Made by a program: the position numbers and the translations under genes. DNA of 57,212 nt from positions 1-57,212 of the forward strand of contig CAMKAT010000006.1 of the NCBI GenBank assembly GCA_946410555.1. The letters run 5' to 3'. Of the stretch, positions 9,292 to 17,739 are shown piece after piece. This stretch comes from an uncultured Caryophanales bacterium (lineage in GTDB: Bacteria > Bacillota_I > Bacilli_A > RF39 > UBA660). A model generated the notes under the pieces. The model made no database searches and was not told the origin of the DNA. It saw nothing but the letters and a program-made list of their open reading frames with translations. How positions within the stretch are numbered: the stretch's first letter is position 1; each line of letters opens with the position of its first letter.

Positions 9292-10385
9292 TTTTCACCG
9301 TTTTTTCTAACCTCTTTAATAATTCCAGAACCAATACACTCTTCACCTAAATATAATACACAAGCTTGTCCTGGAGTTACAGCTGCAACTTTTTCAGGGT
9401 ATTTAACTCTTAATTCACCGTTTTCAATTTCTTCAATAGAAACTTCAAAATCAGGTCCTCTATATCTGAACTTAGCAGTACAGAATGTAGGAACTCTTGG
9501 AGATATAAAGTTAACATCTTCTAAGATACATTCATCACTATATAAAGTCTCAGGATCTTCCCCAAATGCAACATATAAAATATTCTTTTCTACATTTTTA
9601 CCAACAACAAAATGTTTATCTTTAAATCCACCTAAACCAACTTGTTTTCTTTGACCAATTGTATAATTCATTAATCCTTGATGAGTACCAATTACTTCAC
9701 CTGTATCTACATTAACAATATCACCAGGATTTGGTTTTAAATAATTAGATACAAACTTTTGATAATTTCTTTCACCAATAAAACAAATACCAGTAGAGTC
9801 TTTCTTCTTAGCAGTTGGAATATTATTCTTTTCTGCGATTTCTCTTACTTCAGGTTTAGTTAAATCTCCTAACGGAAATAATACATCTTTTAATTGGTTA
9901 GGACTTAATTGAGCTAAAAAATATGATTGATCTTTATTTAAATCTTTAGCTCTATAAAGTCTATTATTTTTAGTATTAGCATAATGTCCAGTAGCAATAT
10001 AATCAGCACCTAATTCACGAGCCTTTTTAATAAAAGAATCAAACTTAATATATTTATTACACATTAAATCAGGGTTAGGTGTTCTACCTTTCTTAAGTTC
10101 ACTTAAGAAGTAAGAGAATACATTATCCCAATATTCTTTAATAAAATCTACTCTATGAAGAGGTATACCTATAGTTTCACATACAGCAAGTGCATCATTA
10201 TAATCTTGTTCTTGAGGACAAATATTTTCTCCTAATGTAGGATTTCCCTCAATATCATTATTGATCATTGCATCCCAATTACGCATAAATAAACCAATAA
10301 CTTCATAACCTGCTTGTTTTAATAATAATGCAGCAACTGAAGAATCTACTCCTCCAGACATACCAATAACCACTTTTTTAGCCAT
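9276..10385 (-). CDS. mnmA: tRNA-specific 2-thiouridylase MnmA
   Basis: Thiolates U34 of Lys, Glu and Gln tRNAs using ATP and persulfide sulfur. 369 aa. The PP-loop GMSGGVDSSVA is at residues 8-18. The first catalytic cysteine is in NPDLMCNKYIKF and the second in DSTGICFIGERNY. The tRNA-binding GQRKQVGLGG is also present. Transcribed alone from its own promoter (extended -10 at 10408-10413) and ended by a terminator that uses its last codons. Confidence 0.97.
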   Translation of the reverse strand: MAKKVVIGMSGGVDSSVAALLLKQAGYEVIGLFMRNWDAMINNDIEGNPTLGENICPQEQDYNDALAVCETIGIPLHRVDFIKEYWDNVFSYFLSELKKGRTPNPDLMCNKYIKFDSFIKKARELGADYIATGHYANTKNNRLYRAKDLNKDQSYFLAQLSPNQLKDVLFPLGDLTKPEVREIAEKNNIPTAKKKDSTGICFIGERNYQKFVSNYLKPNPGDIVNVDTGEVIGTHQGLMNYTIGQRKQVGLGGFKDKHFVVGKNVEKNILYVAFGEDPETLYSDECILEDVNFISPRVPTFCTAKFRYRGPDFEVSIEEIENGELRVKYPEKVAAVTPGQACVLYLGEECIGSGIIKEVRKNGEKLWYL

Positions 10386-10407
10386 AATAATCCCTCTTTT
10401 CGCTCGT

Positions 10408-10465
10408 ATTATAACATATATTGAAAAAATTTACACTTTTCTAAAAAGAATAAATATATTATAAT
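10408..10465. promoter_or_regulatory. Divergent promoters for mnmA (minus) and the 66-aa gene (plus)
   Basis: Minus strand: extended -10 TGTTATAAT with the hexamer at 10408-10413 and no good -35. Plus strand: -10 TATAAT at 10460-10465 with no convincing -35. Both give short leaders to their genes. Confidence 0.6.
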
Positions 10466-10482
10466 TATTTTGTGGTGATAAA

Positions 10483-10683
10483 ATGAAAAAAGAAATAGAT
10501 CAAAGTATATATGATCAAGTAGGACATATAAAAATTAAAGAACCTAAAAAGAAAAAAAGAAAAAGCAAATCTGGTAAGGCTTGGTGGGAAATTGCATTAA
10601 CATGGACAATGTTAATTGCTATGACTGCAGCATTTATAGTTCCATTAATTTTATACTTTATAAAAACTATTAGTGGTGAATAA
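10483..10683 (+). CDS. Small single-pass membrane protein, unknown function
   Basis: 66 aa, not recognised. A charged N-terminus (residues 1-30, with KKKKRKSKSGK) is followed by one hydrophobic segment at about 36-60, so it should lie in the membrane with its basic end inside. The GTGGTGAT Shine-Dalgarno site sits 5 nt before the ATG. Its second half and terminator (10609-10706) are copied exactly at 11312-11409. Flanked by mnmA on the other strand. Confidence 0.72.
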   Translation: MKKEIDQSIYDQVGHIKIKEPKKKKRKSKSGKAWWEIALTWTMLIAMTAAFIVPLILYFIKTISGE

Positions 10684-10706
10684 TACTTCGTAAGAAGTAT
10701 TTTTTT
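10609..10706 (+). repeat. 98-bp perfect direct repeat, copy 1
   Basis: Identical to 11312-11409. This copy holds codons 43-66 of the small membrane protein gene plus its terminator (AATACTTC GTAA GAAGTATT, then T run). The flanking bases differ on both sides. Confidence 0.95.
10682..10706 (+). terminator. Terminator of the 66-aa gene
   Basis: Stem AATACTTC / GAAGTATT, loop GTAA, followed by T5 or more, beginning right at the TAA stop. Repeated at 11385-11409, where it would end the next gene. Confidence 0.85.
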
Positions 10707-10887
10707 ATGCATGAAAATATATAATAACAAGTGCAACACTTGAAGACTAAAACAAATAAATTCATATTTTACTCATGCTATAATGTTGTTGTCTAATCAA
10801 ATACCATAGTTATTAAGAGCGTAAAAAAATATCAATTGATAGTTCTATTTCTTTTTGTTTGCTATAATAAATATAGGAGTTGATTAG

Positions 10888-11310
10888 ATGTTAATTTTAG
10901 TTGTTATAGTATTAATTATTTTATATTTCGCTATTAGGAAATCAATTATGGCTAGTTCTTTAACTCAAGAGGATATAGATTCTTACGTTAAAGAATTACC
11001 TGAGTTTTCATATTCTCAGTATGAAGAAGTTAGAGAACTATTTATGTATACTGATGATCATATTTATTCTCAATATACAATAATGCCTAAAGATATTAGA
11101 AATGAAAATGATTTTAAAGCATCATTTCATAATTTAATGAATGCAGAAATGGCAGCTGATAAAAATAGACAAGTATTATATGTAAATAAACTTGCAATTT
11201 TTATGATTAAATATTATGGAAAATATATTTTAAAATATGGTAATAATGGTGAAAAAGCAGTTTTTAAAAATAATATAAATTTATTAAAAATGAATAATTT
11301 ATTAAAATAA
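10888..11310 (+). CDS. Small membrane-anchored protein, unknown function
   Basis: 140 aa, not recognised. Hydrophobic residues 1-16 (MLILVVIVLIILYFAI) form an N-terminal anchor, followed by a mostly helical, polar domain of about 120 aa. TATAGGAG precedes the ATG. Two extended -10 sites (TGCTATAAT) lie upstream, at 10779-10784 and 10863-10868. The gene fills the segment between the two copies of the 98-bp repeat: its TAA is one base from copy 2. That suggests the block 10707-11311 arrived as a unit or that the tail of the preceding gene was duplicated around it. Confidence 0.72.
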   Translation: MLILVVIVLIILYFAIRKSIMASSLTQEDIDSYVKELPEFSYSQYEEVRELFMYTDDHIYSQYTIMPKDIRNENDFKASFHNLMNAEMAADKNRQVLYVNKLAIFMIKYYGKYILKYGNNGEKAVFKNNINLLKMNNLLK

Positions 11311-11311
11311 T

Positions 11312-11409
11312 ATGTTAATTGCTATGACTGCAGCATTTATAGTTCCATTAATTTTATACTTTATAAAAACTATTAGTGGTGAATAATACTTCGTAAGAAG
11401 TATTTTTTT
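11312..11409 (+). repeat. 98-bp perfect direct repeat, copy 2
   Basis: Identical to 10609-10706, offset 703 bp. This copy begins inside what is a coding segment in copy 1 but has no upstream part of that gene, so it acts only as a 3' region with a terminator for the 140-aa gene. Confidence 0.95.
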
Positions 11410-11427
11410 GTGCTTAAAATTTTACAT

Positions 11428-11460
11428 AAAAAAATGAGTGATTTAAATTAAACACTCATT
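11428..11460 (-). terminator. Terminator overlapping the end of frr
   Basis: Stem AATGAGTG / CACTCATT with T7 on the minus strand. The 5' arm is made by the last codons (Leu-Met-Ser-Val) and the TAA lies in the loop. Confidence 0.87.
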
Positions 11461-11990
11461 AATTCGTCAGTCTTATTTTTAACTGTTTCTTCAACTTTTT
11501 TATTAAACTTATTAATTAATTCTTGAACATCTTCTTGAAGTCCTTTTTCTTGATCTTCAGTTAAAGCATCATCTTTCTTAACTGCATTTAAGATATCTTG
11601 TCTAATATTTCTAAGTTGAACTTTAGCATCTTCACCCATTCCTGAAGCTTGTTTAACATAACCTTTTCTTGTATCTTCAGTTAATTGAGGAACAGTTAAG
11701 ATAATAACTTCTCCATTATTAGATGGAGCAATTCCTAAATTAGCTTCATTAATAGCATGTTCAATATCTTTGATAATTGATTTATCAAATGGTTTAACCA
11801 TTAATTGTCTTGCTTCTGGAACAGTAATATTAGCAATTTGATTTAAAGGAGTAGCTACTCCATAATATTCAACTTTAACTCCACTTAACATAGATGGATT
11901 AGCTCTACCTGCTCTGATAGTAACAAGTCTTTTTTCTAAATTTTCAATTGCGTCTAACATACGCATTTCAGTTTCTTCTAAGTAATTCAT
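11448..11990 (-). CDS. frr: Ribosome recycling factor
   Basis: Splits post-termination ribosomes with EF-G. 180 aa, about the usual 185. The RRF start is clear (LVTIRAGRANPSML), as are GVKVEYYGVATPLNQIA and the C-terminal EDVQELINKFNKKVEE. The ATG at 11990 follows GAGGTGTAAT. It stands alone here, away from the usual rpsB-tsf-pyrH partners, with its own promoter inside the end of the preceding gene. Confidence 0.97.
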   Translation of the reverse strand: MNYLEETEMRMLDAIENLEKRLVTIRAGRANPSMLSGVKVEYYGVATPLNQIANITVPEARQLMVKPFDKSIIKDIEHAINEANLGIAPSNNGEVIILTVPQLTEDTRKGYVKQASGMGEDAKVQLRNIRQDILNAVKKDDALTEDQEKGLQEDVQELINKFNKKVEETVKNKTDELMSV

Positions 11991-12012
11991 TATTACACCT
12001 CTTCGTCTACAT

Positions 12013-12041
12013 ATTATATATTATTGAGTATTATATATCAA
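12013..12041 (-). promoter_or_regulatory. Promoter of frr
   Basis: -35 TTGATA (12036-12041), 17-nt spacer, -10 TATAAT (12013-12018). The -35 lies in the last codons of the upstream gene. Confidence 0.8.
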
Positions 12042-13509
12042 GTGATAAAAACATAAGTACTAATAAAGCAACACTAATAATCTCAAGGATAATAGCAATC
12101 ATTGAGAATGCAGCTTGTCTATTATTGTATCTATTATTATTCTTTTTAAATGTTAATACTTTAGCATGAGTTTCTTCTTTCTCATGAAATTTAGTATCTC
12201 CATGAATATCACTTTGTTGCATTTCCCCTTTAACTTGATCACTAAGTTCAGGATTATTATCAGCTGCAAAATATATTTTTTGCATTAGATTTAATTCTTG
12301 AAGATTAAATACTTGTCCAGATTGAAGACTATCACTACCTAAAGCATTATTAGCATAATCTTTTCTTCTATTGTAATAAGTAGCTAAATAAGCAACTAAT
12401 TCATCTGATACATGTTCTCTATCTGTATACCATAAATCAAATAATGCAGATACTTGATTTAAGAATTCAGTCTTTCTAGCTTCATCAGCACCATTTAATA
12501 TTTCATCCATAAATCTAAATTCACTTTTAAATTTGTTAGGATCAAATACAATATTAACATCACTAACATTACTTTGAACGTTATCACCTCTATTTTCGTT
12601 AGATGAAACTTCTTTATATTCGTTATTTTTTTCTTCATTCTTGTTAGTATTATTTAATCCAAAAACAGAGCCATTTAAACATTCAACTTTTCTTTCACCA
12701 TTATAAGTATGTCCTTTAAAGATACCATTTTTAACTCTATAGAATACTTCACCATATCTATCTATAGTAATATAAATATCTTCATTAGGTGCATGTAAGT
12801 TAGCTAAACGAGTTACCTCTTGAAGTTCTGCAGCCATTAAATTTCTATCTTTATTTGCTGGGCTAGGCATTTTATTTTGTAAATCTCTATTACTAAGATA
12901 CTCATCTAATTTAACAAAGTCTAAAGCACCATCAGCACTAGACTTAACAGTATTAATAAATTGATTAGCATCCATTTGAGCTATTTGATCCGAATATTCC
13001 ATATCAAATCTTTGTAAATAATCAGGATCAGGTACAGATACCATTTCTAAAGTTCCATCAGGTTTAGTAATAGTTAAATAATCTAGATTATAATGAGAAT
13101 CACTTTCATAATCTCTTACTTTAATCATATCTATCATACCTAAATTACTATTAGCAGCTTTAATCTTTTCTAATTCTTCTTGATTAGATTTGAATTCTTG
13201 TTTTTGTTTTAATATTTCTATTTCATCTATTTTCTTTAAAAGAGGCGCTACTAAAACTTCTTCATTAGAAAATCTATTTTCTCCTCTATTATCTGAAGAA
13301 AGATTTTGAGATAAAGTTTTAATAAAATCAATATCCATGTCTTCAATATTCTCTGCATCAATCATTGATATTAAACTAGCTACTTCTTCAGCACTATAAT
13401 CTCTTCCTTCATAAGAAAACATTATTTCTTTAGGTTTATCTCTATCTTTTTTATCTTGTTGTACTGTTTGAATACTTCTTAAAATATTTAATATATCTTG
13501 ATTAGTCAT
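12031..13509 (-). CDS. Unknown 492-aa protein with a C-terminal membrane anchor
   Basis: Not recognised. A long acidic, polar, partly coiled region (about residues 75-120 rich in Glu/Lys) fills most of the protein. A basic stretch near residue 455 (KKNNNRYNNRQ) leads to one hydrophobic segment at the very end, so it is probably tail-anchored with the bulk in the cytoplasm. The gene starts 2 nt after the ftsW stop, so it is likely co-transcribed with ftsW and may act in division, which is inference from position only. Confidence 0.8.
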   Translation of the reverse strand: MTNQDILNILRSIQTVQQDKKDRDKPKEIMFSYEGRDYSAEEVASLISMIDAENIEDMDIDFIKTLSQNLSSDNRGENRFSNEEVLVAPLLKKIDEIEILKQKQEFKSNQEELEKIKAANSNLGMIDMIKVRDYESDSHYNLDYLTITKPDGTLEMVSVPDPDYLQRFDMEYSDQIAQMDANQFINTVKSSADGALDFVKLDEYLSNRDLQNKMPSPANKDRNLMAAELQEVTRLANLHAPNEDIYITIDRYGEVFYRVKNGIFKGHTYNGERKVECLNGSVFGLNNTNKNEEKNNEYKEVSSNENRGDNVQSNVSDVNIVFDPNKFKSEFRFMDEILNGADEARKTEFLNQVSALFDLWYTDREHVSDELVAYLATYYNRRKDYANNALGSDSLQSGQVFNLQELNLMQKIYFAADNNPELSDQVKGEMQQSDIHGDTKFHEKEETHAKVLTFKKNNNRYNNRQAAFSMIAIILEIISVALLVLMFLSLDI

Positions 13510-13511
13510 TT

Positions 13512-14669
13512 TTAACCACCCATAATCTTTCTAAATTCTGTTCTATACTTTCTTTGTTTATTCTCTATAACTACTCTTTGACATAAAGATAAAAGAATAA
13601 TTAAGTTTAACATATAAGAACCACCATAACTCATAAATGGAAGTGGAACTCCTGTTAATGGAATAAGAGCAAGTATACCTCCTAAATTAACTACCATATG
13701 TAAAAGTAAATATGCAAATGTACCATATACAATGATAGAACTTGTTAAATCTTTAGTACCTCTTGCTATACTTAATAATTTAAATAATAAAAATAAATAA
13801 AGAAGTAAAATAATAAATCCACCAAATAGTCCTGTTTCTTCTACAATAACAGGAAATATAAAGTCAGTATGAGCTTCAGGTAAATATAAATACTTTTGCG
13901 TACTCTTACCTAATCCTACTCCAAATAAACCACCATTATTAATAGCTATATATCCATTACAAACTTGATAACCCGTATCCTCTTGATATCTATCACAAGG
14001 ATTCATATAGTTAAATCTATTAGCTTGTGTTTCACTTAAGAACATCTTACTATTAGAAAGCACAAAGAAACCAAGTACAAAAGCTATTACAAATAACATC
14101 TTCGAATACGTTATTGTTGAATTCCTACTAAAAGGAATACTAAAGAAAATTAAAACTGTTATTCCACCAATAATCATTGCAGTTCCCAAGTCAGGTTCAG
14201 CAGCAACTAAAGCTGCTACCATTAAGCAAGGGACTAATGGCATAAATGGGTCATATTTACCTTTATAATTTTTCTTAGTTCCATAAGTACAAGCTAAGAA
14301 TATAATAATTGCAGTCTTTGCAAACTCACTTGGTTGTATAGTAAATCCAAATATATTAAGCCAACTCTTTGCACTATTAGTAATAGAACCATATGACTTC
14401 AAAACAAATAATAATGCTATAGTAAATATTATTATGAATCTTGCACTCTTCCTATATTTACTCAAAGGTATATTCATTATGACAAGAGATAAAAAGAATC
14501 CTAGTATTACTATTATTAATTGTCTTTCAAAGAAATAATATACATCTACTTTATATTGTAATATTGTTACTACACTTGAAGCAGAAAATATCATTATAAG
14601 TCCTAAGATAATTAAAATGATACTAACTAAAAATAAAGGAATATCTATTTTTCTTAGAATATCTCTCAT
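13512..14669 (-). CDS. ftsW: Peptidoglycan polymerase of the SEDS family, FtsW
   Basis: Membrane glycosyltransferase that polymerises lipid II at the septum. 385 aa with about ten membrane segments. FtsW features: IQPSEFAKTA, AAEPDLGTAM, the large outside loop with DRYQEDTGYQ, NNGGLFGVGLGKS, LPEAHTDFIFPVIVEETG, and PLPFMSYGGSYM near the end. These fit FtsW better than RodA. It is followed at 2 nt by the 492-aa gene. The PBP partner is not adjacent; the only PBP in the window is at 52-55 kb. Confidence 0.92.
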   Translation of the reverse strand: MRDILRKIDIPLFLVSIILIILGLIMIFSASSVVTILQYKVDVYYFFERQLIIVILGFFLSLVIMNIPLSKYRKSARFIIIFTIALLFVLKSYGSITNSAKSWLNIFGFTIQPSEFAKTAIIIFLACTYGTKKNYKGKYDPFMPLVPCLMVAALVAAEPDLGTAMIIGGITVLIFFSIPFSRNSTITYSKMLFVIAFVLGFFVLSNSKMFLSETQANRFNYMNPCDRYQEDTGYQVCNGYIAINNGGLFGVGLGKSTQKYLYLPEAHTDFIFPVIVEETGLFGGFIILLLYLFLLFKLLSIARGTKDLTSSIIVYGTFAYLLLHMVVNLGGILALIPLTGVPLPFMSYGGSYMLNLIILLSLCQRVVIENKQRKYRTEFRKIMGG

Positions 14670-14695
14670 ACTTTCACCTATAATAATTTTATCAT

Positions 14696-14726
14696 AAAAA
14701 AGATATATTACTTAGTAATATATCTT
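14696..14726 (-). terminator. Terminator after the RnfC/RnfD-like pair
   Basis: Long A/T stem AGATATATTACT / AGTAATATATCT followed by T6 on the minus strand. Confidence 0.8.
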
Positions 14727-14744
14727 AATTTTTGTAAATAAATG

Positions 14745-15629
14745 TTAATTTTTCTTCCCTATTTTATGAGTTAAATTATCAATAAATGTTGAAAAGAAAC
14801 TAGCTACAATTATACTTATAAATGGAGCTAAAACACTTAATTTAAAACTTAATATAAATGTAAGTATTCCTACCAATAATCCATATATTTTTACACCATT
14901 TAAAGTATAACTTGATGATATTGAATCACTAGCTACAAAAGTAAATATAAAAAGATATGAATTTAAGAATACTAACATTAATAAATCCTTATCAGTAATA
15001 AATGAATACATTAAACATAATGCAATATAAGAAAAAATAGCATATATACTTATATCCATCTTAGTAAAGTTCTTAAGTCTTAATATAAATATAGATATTA
15101 ATAAACTTAATAAACCAGTACTAAAGTTACCTCCATTTACATTACCTATAATGTAATCTTTTTCAGTTAATACTTCTCTTAAAGTAAGCTCAAATCCACC
15201 ATTTAAACTCATACATATATAAATAATTAAGAATGTGACCGCTACTATATTTATTTTAATATCAACAAGTTTACTAATAATAAACATAACAAGTAAACTT
15301 ATACTAAATACTATTAAACTAACAGAATTACTCATCAAAAATCCTAATATAAGACCATACTCTATATGAAATGATGAAAATAATATATCACTTAAATGAT
15401 CTTTCTTTTGTTTCTTAGTAAATATAAAATTAACTATAATTCCAATAAGAAGCCCAATAAAAGGATAGCTTAACATATGTAATATATTATTAATTGAATA
15501 GTCTTTAGCTAAATAAACATTTATATATAAACCTATAACTAAGAATGGTAAAAGAGCCATTATTCTATTTAAAGAAATCGTAGCTATAGAATTCTTACTT
15601 CTAACAAATATATTATTCATGTTCTTCAC
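14745..15629 (-). CDS. RnfD/NqrB-family membrane protein
   Basis: 294 aa with about eight to ten membrane segments. In Rnf complexes RnfD carries a covalent FMN and passes electrons across the membrane to drive Na+ or H+ export. Matches to the family: the N-terminal VRSKNSI start, GNVNGGNFSTGLLSLLIS (family GxxxGSxGETSxLA region) and FVASDSISSSYTLNGVKIYG (family FMATDPVTSPVTxxGxLIYG). The S/T-G-A-T flavin attachment motif expected before the GNV segment is not visible. It overlaps the end of the RnfC-like gene by 17 bp. No rnfA, B, E or G lies nearby, so its role is open. Confidence 0.75.
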   Translation of the reverse strand: MKNMNNIFVRSKNSIATISLNRIMALLPFLVIGLYINVYLAKDYSINNILHMLSYPFIGLLIGIIVNFIFTKKQKKDHLSDILFSSFHIEYGLILGFLMSNSVSLIVFSISLLVMFIISKLVDIKINIVAVTFLIIYICMSLNGGFELTLREVLTEKDYIIGNVNGGNFSTGLLSLLISIFILRLKNFTKMDISIYAIFSYIALCLMYSFITDKDLLMLVFLNSYLFIFTFVASDSISSSYTLNGVKIYGLLVGILTFILSFKLSVLAPFISIIVASFFSTFIDNLTHKIGKKN

Positions 15630-16776
15630 CTAAATATTTCTTAAAGTTTATTAATGATGGACATACATAAGTACATGCACCACAATGAATACATTTACTC
15701 TTATCACCTTTTCCCATTTTAATTAGCTTAGGATTTAATCCAACTGGACACTTAAACATACATAGTCCACAGTTAATACACTTTTTCTCTTTTCTTGTAT
15801 CTTTAGTATTTAAGAAAATACTTCTAGTATCCATAGTAACTATATTATTAAGTTCTTTTAAAACAGTACCATTAATTAAACCATTTTGAACTACTAAATA
15901 TTTATCACTAATAATTTCTGCATTATTTTTAATGATATCTCCCACTTTAGTTCCAAGTTTAACTTGTAATACTTTAGTTTCTTCTAATGCATTACCTCCA
16001 AGTGTAATTAACTTTTCACTAATAGGATTATCTCTCTTAAGTATTCTATATATATTTAAAACATCTTCACAAGTTAAATAATTATATTTCCATTTTAATT
16101 CTTTCTTAGTTAATAATTTATTTATAAGTACACTTTCAAATCCTAATGTATAAGAGTTATTCAAAACTTTTAAACTAATGTTAGGATAAGTACCTATATT
16201 ACTAGTTAAATTATATACTACTTCAGAATTACTATCTGTTACACAAAAGTAAGTCTTTTCAAAATGAAATATATTAATTAAAGCATCTATTGTTTCAAGT
16301 ATCTTAGAAGAATAATTATTAATAATAAAAGTATTATTTCTTTCAAAAGGATCTACTTCAATTCCTGAGATTACTAAAGTCTTAGCTTTAGGATTAATAG
16401 GAATATTTAATATATTATATTTATCAATTAGTTCTAATACTTTCTTAGGATCTAAATCATCAATATATTTAGTAGCACTTTTAAGTGTTTTAACCTCTTC
16501 TTTAAAATTATTTTCAATAGCTATAGCTTTGATAGGTTCATTATTAATATATATATCTTCATCAATAGCTTTAATAGTACCACTAACTGGAGTATATATA
16601 TCATATTCACTACCCTTTAAAACCAAATCATTCTTTAATAGTGATAACTCATTACCTTTATGCAATTTCATTCCTTTAATTAAAGGAATATAAATATAAT
16701 CAGAATTTAAATAATTAATAATATTTTCATTTACTTTAATCTTTTTAGCTTGAGTAACTTCAAACGAATCATTCAT
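15613..16776 (-). CDS. RnfC-like protein with two 4Fe-4S clusters
   Basis: 387 aa from ATG 16776. The ATG at 16827 would overlap nfo; AAAGGAGATAAATAAT before 16776 decides the start. Order: RnfC N-terminal barrel-sandwich domain (YTPVSGTIKAI), a core with SGIEVDPF (family NGAECEPY), an SLBB-like stretch (LITLGGNALEE), and a C-terminal dicluster CINCGLCMFKCP plus CIHCGACTYVCP at about 329-375. The glycine-rich GxGGAxFPTH loop that binds FMN/NADH in RnfC is absent by eye. It is coupled to the RnfD-like gene, and together they could be a reduced electron-transfer unit. Function is inferred from family only. Confidence 0.8.
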   Translation of the reverse strand: MNDSFEVTQAKKIKVNENIINYLNSDYIYIPLIKGMKLHKGNELSLLKNDLVLKGSEYDIYTPVSGTIKAIDEDIYINNEPIKAIAIENNFKEEVKTLKSATKYIDDLDPKKVLELIDKYNILNIPINPKAKTLVISGIEVDPFERNNTFIINNYSSKILETIDALINIFHFEKTYFCVTDSNSEVVYNLTSNIGTYPNISLKVLNNSYTLGFESVLINKLLTKKELKWKYNYLTCEDVLNIYRILKRDNPISEKLITLGGNALEETKVLQVKLGTKVGDIIKNNAEIISDKYLVVQNGLINGTVLKELNNIVTMDTRSIFLNTKDTRKEKKCINCGLCMFKCPVGLNPKLIKMGKGDKSKCIHCGACTYVCPSLINFKKYLGEEHE

Positions 16777-16777
16777 A

Positions 16778-17674
16778 TTATTTATCTCCTTTATAATATT
16801 TATAAACATCATTATATAAATTTTCATTAAACTTTTTATTTCTAATCATTTCAATTTCAAATTTATATGGAGCATATTCTTTATCAATAAAAGGTGTTTC
16901 TAATATCTTAGGAACATTAATTAATCTTTCGTTATAAATAATATTAATTAAAGTTTCAAATCCAATAGTACCAAATCCAATATTTTCATGTCTATCTTTA
17001 TGAGAATTAAATTCATTCTTAGAATCATTAACATGAACACATTTAATTTTATCAAGTCCAATCTTACTATCAAATTCATCTAAGAATTTATCAAACTCTT
17101 TTAAATCTACACCCGCATCATTTAAATGACAAGTATCTAAACATACCCCAATATTATCCTTTTGATTAATACCATCAATAACAGTCTTTATTTCATCAAT
17201 GGAGCCTATCTCAGTTCCTTTAAGAGCCATTGTCTCTAAAAGAATTTGAATCTTATCATCGTTAACTAAAACATTATTAATTCCTTTAATAATATTATTA
17301 ATAGCATATTCTCTATCTAGTCCAACAGATGAGCCAGGATGTAACACTAAGTATTTAACTCCTAATTGATTACATCTATTAATTTCTTGTCTTAAGAAGT
17401 TACAAGTAAATTCCCATTTATCAAATTCTTTATTATTAGCAAGATTAATAATATAAGGAGCATGTACAATTACATTCTCAAGTTTAATATTATTTTCTTG
17501 CATTAATTTCATACCTTCATATGTTTGTAAATCATTAATTTCACTTCTTTGAGTATTTTGAGGAGCACCTGTATAAAACATGAAAGCATTAGATCCATAT
17601 CCAATACTTTCTTTAACACTTCCAAGTAATCCAGTATCACTCTTAAAAGAAACATGTGAGCCTATATATATCAT
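16778..17674 (-). CDS. nfo: Endonuclease IV (AP endonuclease)
   Basis: Zn-dependent AP endonuclease of base excision repair, cutting 5' to abasic sites. 298 aa. The start at 17674 gives MIYIGSHVSF, the usual N-terminus. The ATG at 17686 lies upstream of the GGTGAT site and close to the -10 TATAAT (17691-17696), so it is unlikely. Metal-site motifs: VIVHAPYIIN, LETMALKGTEIG, VCLDTCHLNDAG, VHVNDSKNEFNSHKDRHENIG. The stop is one base before the start of the RnfC-like gene, so the two are probably co-transcribed. Confidence 0.96.
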   Translation of the reverse strand: MIYIGSHVSFKSDTGLLGSVKESIGYGSNAFMFYTGAPQNTQRSEINDLQTYEGMKLMQENNIKLENVIVHAPYIINLANNKEFDKWEFTCNFLRQEINRCNQLGVKYLVLHPGSSVGLDREYAINNIIKGINNVLVNDDKIQILLETMALKGTEIGSIDEIKTVIDGINQKDNIGVCLDTCHLNDAGVDLKEFDKFLDEFDSKIGLDKIKCVHVNDSKNEFNSHKDRHENIGFGTIGFETLINIIYNERLINVPKILETPFIDKEYAPYKFEIEMIRNKKFNENLYNDVYKYYKGDK

Positions 17675-17690
17675 GTATATCACCATTAAA

Positions 17691-17696
17691 ATTATA
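17691..17696 (-). promoter_or_regulatory. Extended -10 promoter of nfo
   Basis: TGCTATAAT on the minus strand, 17 nt before the chosen ATG. No clear -35. Confidence 0.6.
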
Positions 17697-17700
17697 GCAT

Positions 17701-17729
17701 AAAAAAAGAATGATTTACATCATTCTTTT
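17701..17729 (-). terminator. Terminator of the 17.7-kb pilin gene
   Basis: Stem AAAAGAATGAT / ATCATTCTTTT followed by T7 on the minus strand. Confidence 0.87.
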
Positions 17730-17739
17730 AACACTATAA

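Noticed and set aside
10515-10739. Minus-strand 74-codon frame over the small membrane gene
   Set aside because: Antisense shadow; the plus-strand frame has a good ribosome site, promoter and terminator.
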